Below, one piece after another: positions 27,130-33,727 of a stretch of 33,727 bases of DNA; position 1 is the stretch's first letter; the number at the start of each line of letters is the position of its first letter. The notes beneath the pieces were generated by a model that was given only the letters and a program-made list of their open reading frames with translations, was not told the origin of the DNA and made no database searches. Both the position numbers and the translations under genes were made by a program. This stretch comes from CAZJYT01 sp964550325. Lineage in GTDB: Bacteria > Patescibacteriota > Minisyncoccia > Minisyncoccales > CAZJYT01. The stretch is from positions 1 through 33,727 of the forward strand of contig CAZJYT010000007.1 in the NCBI GenBank assembly GCA_964550325.1, read 5' to 3'.

Positions 27130-27498
27130 ATGGCAAACTTTTATGAAATATACCAAAGATTACCACCCGCTGAAAAAAATCAGGTAGCAGTTGTTGTAGA
27201 TGGAAAACCACTAACTTGGAATGATGTATATGTTGAGTTATCAAGAGGAACAGAATTAGGAAGAAAGGCTTTAAGGATAATAGAGCAAATGCATTTCTCT
27301 CCAATAACAGAACAGCAGTGGAAGATAGTAGAAGAAAGACTAAAGAAAATGCCTGAAGGTATGAGAATTGCTTTCTTAGGAGTATCAGAACCTTTAGATA
27401 AGGAAAAAGCATTACAACATATAAAAGCAAGAGATAGTATAGGTGAAGAAATAGCAAAAATACAATTAGAGTATTACAAATATTTGTTAGGGAAATAA
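27130..27498 (+). CDS. Unknown helical protein preceding the protease
   Basis: 122 residues. VAVVVDGKPLTWNDVYVELS continues RGTELGRKALRIIEQMHF, a TW-(D/E)V--E--RGT--GR motif that I believe recurs in archaeal mobile elements but cannot name. The rest is helical (EEIAKIQLEYYKYLL). Two bases separate it from the caspase-like protease, so it may be its substrate, inhibitor or adaptor. Inference from context only. Confidence 0.75.
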   Translation: MANFYEIYQRLPPAEKNQVAVVVDGKPLTWNDVYVELSRGTELGRKALRIIEQMHFSPITEQQWKIVEERLKKMPEGMRIAFLGVSEPLDKEKALQHIKARDSIGEEIAKIQLEYYKYLLGK

Positions 27499-27500
27499 AG

Positions 27501-28202
27501 ATGTATATCTTGTGTAGAACAAGTGATGACCCTGTTTTAAAATACATATATGAATGGGCTATACCACCAATTAGACAGATAAACGATTTATTTATAGATG
27601 TAAGAGACACCAAATATAACAAAAAGAATGTAACAAAACTACTCAAAAGAGATGATTATAAAATTATTTGGTTTCAAGGTGGACACGGTGGTTATGATAG
27701 AATAACTGGTTATCAAAAAGAACCAATAATAGTTGCTTTAGATAATGATTATCTCTTAAAAAATAAAGAATTTGTTTATGCTTTATCCTGTAAAACTGCA
27801 AGAGTGTTAGGTGTCTCAGCATTCCAACAGGGTTGCAAATTCTATTTAGGTTATTTAGAGAAATTTGTATTTGTAAATTTAGTAGGCTATGAAAATAGAC
27901 CATTACAAGATCCTATAGCAAAACCCTTTATGGAAGCCTCAAATACAGTAATTGTAACCTATATGAAAACAAGAGATGCTATCCAAAGTTACAAAAAATC
28001 TCAAGAAGTTTTTAATTATTACATAAACAAATATATGTTTACTAAAGAAGAAAAAACCTATCACTTAGTTCCTTTTCTAAGTTGGGATAAAAGAAATCAG
28101 GTTTTGGTTGGTTACACAACAATAAGAAACAAGGTTGTTAAATATATACTCTTAGGTGGTGGTATAGTTATTTTACTATTGGGTGGATTTAAAAAAGAAT
28201 AG
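27501..28202 (+). CDS. Membrane-anchored caspase-like (clan CD) cysteine protease
   Basis: 233 residues. The catalytic pattern of clan CD proteases (caspase, gingipain, CHAT) is visible: strand YKIIWFQGGHGGYDR with His62-Gly, then EPIIVALDNDYLL and strand EFVYALSCKTA with Cys97, followed by LGVSAFQQGCKFYLGYLEKF, where an LG-x-A--xG--x-(F/Y)-x-GY block normally closes the fold. A membrane helix lies at the C-terminus (VVKYILLGGGIVILLLGGF, about 211-230). The active domain would face one side of the membrane. It may process virion proteins or host targets. Such a protease in an archaeal virus is unusual. Motif reading only; no activity known. Confidence 0.8.
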   Translation: MYILCRTSDDPVLKYIYEWAIPPIRQINDLFIDVRDTKYNKKNVTKLLKRDDYKIIWFQGGHGGYDRITGYQKEPIIVALDNDYLLKNKEFVYALSCKTARVLGVSAFQQGCKFYLGYLEKFVFVNLVGYENRPLQDPIAKPFMEASNTVIVTYMKTRDAIQSYKKSQEVFNYYINKYMFTKEEKTYHLVPFLSWDKRNQVLVGYTTIRNKVVKYILLGGGIVILLLGGFKKE

Positions 28203-28254
28203 AAAATTATTTATATAACTCTTACAAAAATTTATTTTATAAAGGGTGGTATAA

Positions 28255-28533
28255 ATGGTAAAAAGGTTTATTGTATTGGAAGGTTCTATAAAAGAGAGTT
28301 TAGACAATAAAGAGATAATTGAAAAATTTGATGAATTCAGTAAAGACATAGAAGATAAAATAAGCGTATCTTTAGATAAAGATTTGTTAGAAAGTAGTGG
28401 TGTAACTGGTGTAGTAGTTATAAAAGAATACACAGACGAGATGAATGAAATACCAACAATAAAGTATAAAAACAAAGAAAGAAGAAAACTATTTGTAAGT
28501 AGTTCTTATATTGAGGAGAAACCTAAAAAGTAA
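28255..28533 (+). CDS. Unknown small acidic protein
   Basis: 92 residues: a strand (MVKRFIVLEGSIKESLDN), a helix (KEIIEKFDEFSKDIEDKISV), a VTGVVVIKEYTDE strand and a charged tail. A TATA element (ATTTATATAA, 28208-28217) and a GGGTGGT site precede the ATG. Family unknown. It ends next to the converging gene at 28534-29016. Confidence 0.75.
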   Translation: MVKRFIVLEGSIKESLDNKEIIEKFDEFSKDIEDKISVSLDKDLLESSGVTGVVVIKEYTDEMNEIPTIKYKNKERRKLFVSSSYIEEKPKK

Positions 28534-29016
28534 TTATTTGATTATCTTATTTACTAAGTATAAACCTAACATAGCAGTAGTTCCGTAATCACTTTTTTTC
28601 CTTATTGATTGTATTAACTTAATAGATAAACCTATAGTTATTAAACTACTAAAAAAATCCCTTAGTGTTATAATCTTTAATTCAGAGAATTTTCTATTTA
28701 TAGTATCAATTATTTGAGGGTATAACCCACTTAATTTGCCTTCATAAGTAAAGTCATACATTTCTAAGGTTATTGATTTAAACATACTTGGGTTTCTATA
28801 TGATAAAGTTACAAAATAAGTATCTAATGGTTGTTCTAACTTTTCTATTTTTATAATAAATTGTAATTTTCCTTCTTTTCTTAGTCTACTATCTTCAACA
28901 GAAAAATACAAATAATAAATATGATGAATTTTAAAATCTAATCTTTTGGGTATTGGGTGTAATAACTTCAAATTAAAATTTGTAGTTAAATAGTTTAAAA
29001 ATTGTTTATAATTCAT
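28534..29016 (-). CDS. Unknown protein with hydrophobic C-terminus
   Basis: 160 residues, the only minus-strand gene in the 21.5-33.7 kb block. An alpha+beta part (YKQFLNYLTTNFNLKLLHPI, IIKIEKLEQPLDTYFVTLSY, IIDTINRKFSELKIITLRDF) precedes two weakly hydrophobic segments (FFSSLITIGLSIKLIQSI and TAMLGLYLVNKII). Divergent promoters separate it from 29084. It may be a later insertion, or a regulator of the adhesin operon. Confidence 0.75.
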   Translation of the reverse strand: MNYKQFLNYLTTNFNLKLLHPIPKRLDFKIHHIYYLYFSVEDSRLRKEGKLQFIIKIEKLEQPLDTYFVTLSYRNPSMFKSITLEMYDFTYEGKLSGLYPQIIDTINRKFSELKIITLRDFFSSLITIGLSIKLIQSIRKKSDYGTTAMLGLYLVNKIIK

Positions 29017-29083
29017 AACTTAAATAATCAAAACATTTATATTTAAGTTTTTCCATTTAAAAATATATTTATGGTGATAAAAA

Positions 29084-30213
29084 ATGGTTTATGCGGATAT
29101 AAAAGCACAGTTAAAGGCTTGGGCTTCTGATACTTCTGATTTTGTAAATCTACAGGTAGAGAGTTCCACTTCTCCAAATCTAAGGGTAGCAATCGCTTCT
29201 GGTAATACAGTAATGGGTTTAGGACAAATAGATAGTGATGGAGTAGGAACTACACTTGATAGTTTACCTTCAAGAGGTTTCTTATATGGTTTTAATGGTT
29301 CTACCTGGGATAGGTTAAGGGTTCAGAGTTCAGCATACCCAAACCTAAGGATTAGTATATTTGATGGAGATGCTTACACAACAGTATTTACTGGCGGAAC
29401 TGATAATGTAAGTTCTTCAAAAACAGGTATTTGTTCACAATCCTTTTTATACGGGTTTAACGGTTCTACATGGGACAGATTAAGAGTAGATGCTAATAAA
29501 TACTTGTATGTTAATATAGGTGCTGATAGTGTTGGTTTAGCAACAGAAAGCACTTTATCAACAATAAATGGTAAAATAACTACTTGCGATACTTCTAATA
29601 TAAGTGGAACAGTAACTTCTCAATTACAGGGTTACCAATCAGGTGTATCATCTTGGGTAAACTTAGAGGCTGATAGTAACAATTATCTATATGTAAATTT
29701 AGGAGCAACAACTATCACTTTGCCTGTAGATGTTCAGGCTAATTTAATGCAACAGTTAGATTATACAACAACAGCATTAGGTTCTGGTTCTACATATACA
29801 GGTGATAGTGTAGAGGTAGATAAGTATACAAGNNNNNNNNNNNNNNNNNNNNNNNNNNNNNNNNNNNNNNNNNNNNNNNNNNNNNNNNNNNNNNNNNNNN
29901 NNNNNNNNNNNNNNNNNNNNNNNNNNNNNNNNTAGGTTCTGGTTCTACATATACAGGTGATAGTGTAGAGGTAGATAAGTATACAAGGTTATGTGGAACA
30001 GTTATTGCTGACCAAGACGGAACTATTTATATAGACCAATCACCAGATAATTCTAATTGGGATTATACTTCTTCATTCAATTTTACAGCAGGAAACGGTT
30101 TGGCTTTTAGTGTAGAAGTAGTATGTCCATATGCAAGGTTAAGAGTAACTAACACTTCAGGCTCAGCACAAACTTACTTAAGAGCATATATGTTTGGTAA
30201 GGTAATAAATTAA
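29084..30213 (+). CDS. Repeat-containing fibre/tail-type virion protein (split by a false gap)
   Basis: As printed the frame is broken by 100 N. The 55 bases before the gap equal the 55 after it; merging them (deleting 155 bases) gives one continuous 324-residue frame ending at TAA 30211-30213. Repeats W-xL-V-x-LxVxI are visible: DFVNLQVESSTSPNLRVAIA, FLYGFNGSTWDRLRVQSSAY, FLYGFNGSTWDRLRVDANKY, SWVNLEADSNNYLYVNLG. The C-terminal domain (RLCGTVIADQDGTIYIDQSP, ARLRVTNTSGSAQTYLRAYM) resembles phage structural domains. GGTGAT precedes the ATG. A long beta-rich fibre or spike protein fits best. Confidence 0.85.
29778..29987. other. 100-N scaffold gap with duplicated 55-bp flanks
   Basis: Bases 29778-29832 and 29933-29987 are identical (TAGGTTCTGGTTCTACATAT...), with N from 29833 to 29932. 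Contigs overlapping by one k-mer were joined as a scaffold without merging. Collapsing to one copy restores the frame of the surrounding gene. A true tandem repeat of unknown length cannot be strictly excluded. Confidence 0.95.
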
Positions 30214-30224
30214 GGTGGATAAAA

Positions 30225-30587
30225 ATGGGAAAGATTATAGATCCTTTACTAAGTGAAATAGTAAAGAAAAAGGAGTTTAATGAAGATGAATACCCTAAAC
30301 TATTTAAAAAACATAGAAAGAAGATTGAAGTTTTGCTTAAAAAGAAGATTGAGATGGAGAAGAAGAAACAGGAACAGGAAGAAAATACTAAGAAAACCAA
30401 AGAGTTTAAGGTTCTTAAAGAACAAATCAGGAGAATTGAAGATAGATTAAATGAATTAAATAATCAATTAACTTTCTTAAAAACTAAAGGAATATTAGAA
30501 TTGATGAAAATAGAAAGGGAAACTATGATAAAAACAGAAATTAAAACACTACAGGATAGATTAGAAAAACTTAGAAAAAATATTTAA
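30225..30587 (+). CDS. Coiled-coil protein
   Basis: 120 residues, Lys/Glu-rich: KKHRKKIEVLLKKKIEMEKK, FKVLKEQIRRIEDRLNELNN, EIKTLQDRLEKLRKNI. Likely a long coiled coil, suited to trimerise or link adjacent fibre proteins. GGTGGAT precedes the ATG, 11 bases after the fibre gene stops. A chaperone or connector for the fibre is a guess from position. Confidence 0.8.
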   Translation: MGKIIDPLLSEIVKKKEFNEDEYPKLFKKHRKKIEVLLKKKIEMEKKKQEQEENTKKTKEFKVLKEQIRRIEDRLNELNNQLTFLKTKGILELMKIERETMIKTEIKTLQDRLEKLRKNI

Positions 30588-30611
30588 ATGTTTAAGTAAA
30601 ATAGTAAATAT

Positions 30612-31940
30612 ATGAGACCAAGTAAATGGACTGCTGGTTGTGTGTTGTTGCATGATTTTTTAGAGAAAGGTAATTCTTTATTAGATAAATCTGGTTATAA
30701 GAATAATGGAACTGTAAGTGGAGCAATATTCTCTCCACCTTTAGGATACTTTGAGTTTGATGGTGTAGATGATAATATAGTTATCCAACATAACGATTTA
30801 TTTAATCCTCATAATGGTAACTTCTCAATTGCTTTTTGGTTTAATACTACTGATACAGGAACTCAAGCAGTTATATCGAAATCAAACGGTGGTCTTCCCT
30901 CATCTACTTATGGGTGGGTAGTGTATTTAGGCGGTGTTAGTGGTGGGAGTGTAAGGTTTTATACTGCTACAGGAGGAACTGCGTGGGGGGATGCAGGAAA
31001 TTTCCATATAGATACTTCAAACACTTATAACGATGGTAATTGGCATTCTTGCGTAATAAGTGTAAATAGAAAAGCAAATGGTAAAGTAAAAATATATGTT
31101 GATGGTAAGAATGTTGGTGCTACAAGATATGGTAATATAACTACTGTTGGCAATATACAAAATACTTTAAATGTGGTTATTGGTAAGGAAGCAGACGGCG
31201 GTTTTCCATATAAAGGTTATTTAAAAAATGTATGTTATTATAGTAGAAAATTAACAAGAATTGATGCTAAAAATTTTGATAAAGGTTTTATACCTTTAGA
31301 TGGTTTAGTAGCAATATGGAAGTTGGATAAAACTATAAACGGTTATACTTTAGATTTACCAACAAGAAATTATTGGGGAACAGTTACTGGTTGCACCTTA
31401 CATACTACACACGAAATGTTATATAACTCAAGACAATTTGATGGAACTGATGATTATATAAATTGTGGTAGTGGTAGTAGTTTAGATATAACAGATGAAA
31501 TTACAATTGAAGCGTGGGTATATTTTCAGGGTGGGGGAGATTGGCCTCGTTTGAGTGATAAATCTCCAGCACCAAGTATTTATTTCAAGTCGGGTGATGG
31601 TAGTATAGCGTGGTTAGGAAAAATTGGCGGTTCTATGCAAGATTTTAGGTTTGAAGATGGAGTAGTAAAAGCAGAAACAAATAAATGGACACATATAGTA
31701 GTTACACATAATAAAGATATTTCTGGGCCAAAGGTTTATGTTGGTGGTGAATTTAAAAAAGCAAAAGAATTTACAGGGGAATTATCTACCTCCACACAAG
31801 ATTTATATTTAGGAAATAGGCCAAGTTTGGATAGAACTTATAAAGGTTACATATCTGAAGTTATAATTTATAACAGGGTTTTATCAGATGATGAGATCCT
31901 TGCTCATTCAAGAAACGCAAGATTTACACCTGTGAGATAA
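30612..31940 (+). CDS. Double LamG-domain adhesin
   Basis: 442 residues with two concanavalin-like LamG domains. Domain 1 (about 1-215): LDKSGYKNNGTVSGAIF, YFEFDGVDDNIVI, NFSIAFWFNT, KVKIYVDGKNVG, GYLKNVCYYSRKLT. Domain 2 (about 220-440): RQFDGTDDYINC, EITIEAWVYFQGG, KVYVGGEFKKAKE, GYISEVIIYNRVLSDDEILA. Each shows the FDGxDDYI and GYI-E(V)-IYNR signatures of LamG-3 domains. No signal peptide or anchor, so it is assembled on the particle. Probably binds surface glycans or other host ligands. A TATA element overlaps the previous stop, giving a leaderless mRNA. Confidence 0.9.
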   Translation: MRPSKWTAGCVLLHDFLEKGNSLLDKSGYKNNGTVSGAIFSPPLGYFEFDGVDDNIVIQHNDLFNPHNGNFSIAFWFNTTDTGTQAVISKSNGGLPSSTYGWVVYLGGVSGGSVRFYTATGGTAWGDAGNFHIDTSNTYNDGNWHSCVISVNRKANGKVKIYVDGKNVGATRYGNITTVGNIQNTLNVVIGKEADGGFPYKGYLKNVCYYSRKLTRIDAKNFDKGFIPLDGLVAIWKLDKTINGYTLDLPTRNYWGTVTGCTLHTTHEMLYNSRQFDGTDDYINCGSGSSLDITDEITIEAWVYFQGGGDWPRLSDKSPAPSIYFKSGDGSIAWLGKIGGSMQDFRFEDGVVKAETNKWTHIVVTHNKDISGPKVYVGGEFKKAKEFTGELSTSTQDLYLGNRPSLDRTYKGYISEVIIYNRVLSDDEILAHSRNARFTPVR

Positions 31941-31942
31941 AA

Positions 31943-32665
31943 ATGGTTTTATCACCTGTAAGGATATTAAAACCTAACCTGTATGAAAGTGGTTGTGTAT
32001 TATATTTAACAGAGGATAGTGTAGATGGTTCTACTTGGGAAGATTTATCTGGATATAAAAATCACGGGACTATTAACGGTGCTACATTAGTAAGTGGTAG
32101 TGGTTTATATTTTGATGGAACAGATGATTACATAGATATTGTAGATAATGATAGTTTAGATATGTCTGCAAATAAAGATATAACAATCTTTGCAAAATTC
32201 AAAACAACACAGAATTATGTAGATAATGATTTTGTTATAGTAGATAAAAGGGAAAAAGTAGGTTCTGATTGGAAAGGATATGTTTTAACCCAAAGTAATA
32301 ACAATTACTTAAAAGCCCAATTTTATTATGGTTCTAACTCACAAAACATAAATTCAACTGCACCAACAACTATTAATGATAATTTGTGGCATAGTGCTGT
32401 TATTGTTTTTGATAGAGATAATGTTCAAACCCTTTATTTAGATGGAGAATTTAAAGATAGTGATGATATTAGTAGTTACGCATCTACAAACTTAAGCACA
32501 AATAACAACTTAAAAATAGGACAAAAAGCAGATACAAATAGTAGTTATCATAATTGGAAAGGTTATATTAAAGAAGTTTATATCTACAATAAACCATTCA
32601 ACCAATCCAAAATCTTTGCTCATAACCGTAATTCAAGATTTTTACCTAACAGAGTAATAGTTTAA
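31943..32665 (+). CDS. Single LamG-domain adhesin
   Basis: 240 residues; one LamG domain with EDLSGYKNHGTINGATL, LYFDGTDDYIDIV, DITIFAKFKT, QTLYLDGEFKDSD and GYIKEVYIYNKPFNQSKIF. The ending HNRNSRFLPNR repeats the HSRNARFTPVR ending of the preceding protein, showing duplication. GTGAGAT precedes the ATG. Same binding role inferred. Confidence 0.9.
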   Translation: MVLSPVRILKPNLYESGCVLYLTEDSVDGSTWEDLSGYKNHGTINGATLVSGSGLYFDGTDDYIDIVDNDSLDMSANKDITIFAKFKTTQNYVDNDFVIVDKREKVGSDWKGYVLTQSNNNYLKAQFYYGSNSQNINSTAPTTINDNLWHSAVIVFDRDNVQTLYLDGEFKDSDDISSYASTNLSTNNNLKIGQKADTNSSYHNWKGYIKEVYIYNKPFNQSKIFAHNRNSRFLPNRVIV

Positions 32666-32721
32666 ATATACATTTAAATGGATAATTATTTAAAAAACCT
32701 TATACATTATAAAGTATAAAA

Positions 32722-33684
32722 ATGGTAATTATTGATACTAATATAAAAAAAACTTATGGTTTTGATAACAGTAATCTACAGATAGATTTCAATATACAGA
32801 GAGATGTGGGGATTTATTATTTAAAAATATATAAATTAACAAGTTCTACTTCAGCAACAGATGTTCAAGTAAGATTAGATGATAATGATATAAATTGTTT
32901 CTTTCAAGATGATGAAGGAAATCAAATAAATTATTGTTATTTTAATGATGAAAATAAAATTTGGGTAAAGATATCATACAATCAAAGCAAGACTTTTTAT
33001 CAATTCTTATGTAATACAGATTATAGTGATATGGATAACACTTTTATATTTGCTGATGATTTTGAGGGTAGTAGTTTGGATACTTCTAAATGGTATGTTT
33101 ACCAAGATAGTGGTTTTTATTATTCAGTAAGTAATTCAGAAGTTTATTTATATAGTTCTGGAGATGTAACGGGAAATGTATATATAAGAACAAACACATC
33201 TTTCCCTAATACAGTAATGGGTTACAGAACAACAGAATGGGCTTGGAGACACGATACAACTTATGATGGTAGATGTCCTGAGTGTGGATATTACTTTTTT
33301 TCTTCAGACACTAATTTTACAAGAGAATATGTTTTAGTGGATTATTACAACTATGCGGCTAATGAAAACTGGAAAAGGAGATTTATATTAAATTCTGTGT
33401 ATAATACTGCTTCAGTATACACTTTAACTAAAAGTAAAAGAGCAATAAGAAGTTATTTTACAACAGAGTGGACTTGGGATTTTATATGGTATACTGATTT
33501 AGAGAATTTAGATACTTATTATACCCACACAGGTATAACAACACATACAACTAATCTTACAATTAGGGCATTCCAATGGTGGGGTGTAAGTGCATATAAT
33601 ATACATCTATATGTTGATTGGATAAGAGTTAGAAATAGTGTAGATACACCCACAATTACTTTAATAGGTGGTAGAAGAATTTAG
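32722..33684 (+). CDS. DUF2341-like adhesin
   Basis: 320 residues. An N-terminal beta domain with TDVQVRLDDNDINCFFQDD and KIWVKISYNQSKTFYQFLCN resembles DUF2341, a domain of archaeal and viral surface proteins. FADDFEGSSLDTSKWYVYQD opens a second, lectin-like region, and LYVDWIRVRNSVDTPTITLI ends it, as usual in this family. An additional CxxC (RCPECGYYFF) is unusual in such proteins. A TATA-like TTTAAAT lies before the ATG. It is the last gene before the circle junction, converging on the LamG-like gene at 153-1073. Confidence 0.85.
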   Translation: MVIIDTNIKKTYGFDNSNLQIDFNIQRDVGIYYLKIYKLTSSTSATDVQVRLDDNDINCFFQDDEGNQINYCYFNDENKIWVKISYNQSKTFYQFLCNTDYSDMDNTFIFADDFEGSSLDTSKWYVYQDSGFYYSVSNSEVYLYSSGDVTGNVYIRTNTSFPNTVMGYRTTEWAWRHDTTYDGRCPECGYYFFSSDTNFTREYVLVDYYNYAANENWKRRFILNSVYNTASVYTLTKSKRAIRSYFTTEWTWDFIWYTDLENLDTYYTHTGITTHTTNLTIRAFQWWGVSAYNIHLYVDWIRVRNSVDTPTITLIGGRRI

Positions 33685-33727
33685 TAAACTTTTTAAATAC
33701 AATTAAATAAATCATTTCTGATAAAAG
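33673..33727. repeat. 55-bp terminal direct repeat (right copy)
   Basis: Exact copy of bases 1-55. It includes the last codons and TAG stop of the DUF2341-like gene that ends at 33684. On the closed circle that gene converges on the minus-strand LamG-like gene at 153-1073. Confidence 0.97.

Noticed and set aside
27128..27646. 172-residue minus-strand frame rich in Leu and Phe, looking like a membrane protein
   Set aside because: Antisense to the genes at 27130 and 27501, both of which have coherent motifs; no promoter or ribosome-binding site.
1..33727. Terminal repeats of a linear virus genome
   Set aside because: The 55-bp repeat is direct, and the same length occurs at the internal gap, indicating an assembly k-mer overlap rather than real termini.
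1..33727. CRISPR array
   Set aside because: No regularly spaced repeats of 25-40 bases were found; repeats present are pairs or intergenic families with irregular spacing.

Overview
The window looks like the complete circular genome of an undescribed virus or virus-like plasmid of an AT-rich euryarchaeal methanogen (Methanococcales-like is my best guess). The archaeal assignment rests on TATA elements (TTTAAATA, TTTATATA) about 25-30 bases before many start codons, strong GGTGAT/GAGGTG ribosome-binding sites before others, heavy ATA and AGA/AGG codon use, T-rich 3' ends and many small zinc-ribbon proteins. The first 55 bases are repeated exactly as the last 55, so the sequence closes on itself. 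A 100-N gap at 29833-29932 has the same kind of exact 55-base overlap on both sides. Removing both artefacts gives a circle of about 33,517 bp and restores one broken gene.

Layout. (1) 153-2875, minus strand: an operon of beta-rich virion-type proteins ending in a LamG-like protein. (2) 2941-3785, plus strand: a tRNA-Thr gene, a coiled-coil/membrane protein, a 31-residue zinc ribbon and a small HEXXH metalloprotease. (3) 3759-8302, minus strand: regulators (AbrB-like, ribbon-helix-helix/coiled-coil, HTH with a palindromic operator, winged helix) and unknown proteins. (4) 8406-9682, minus strand: a three-gene operon with the strongest ribosome-binding sites and visibly richer base composition, the best candidate for the main virion proteins. 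(5) 9789-14268, minus strand: small proteins with many zinc fingers, including a tandem triplicate. (6) 14396-18200: a duplicated, repeat-rich regulatory region with paralogous genes in opposite orientation. (7) 18254-21031, mostly minus: a host-interaction cassette with a Csx16-like ring nuclease (candidate anti-type III CRISPR), a DUF4352-like lipoprotein, a holin-like membrane protein and a resolvase-like PD-(D/E)XK nuclease. (8) A 447-base gene-free, very AT-rich region. (9) 21479-33684, plus strand: a phage-type NLTPH protein, small regulators, a run of Ig-like and membrane proteins, a GC-rich cruciform, a membrane-anchored caspase-like protease, and finally a repeat-containing fibre-like protein, two LamG proteins and a DUF2341-like protein.

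How it may work together. Regions 1, 4 and 9 appear to build the particle: core proteins (4), membrane/Ig-like components and a protease (9), and adhesins converging at the circle junction (LamG/DUF2341). Region 7 would counter host defence and handle lysis or exclusion. The rest is largely transcription control. I could not find a polymerase, helicase, replication initiator, integrase, terminase, portal, HK97-type capsid or any Walker-A ATPase, so replication and packaging depend on unrecognised proteins or on the host.
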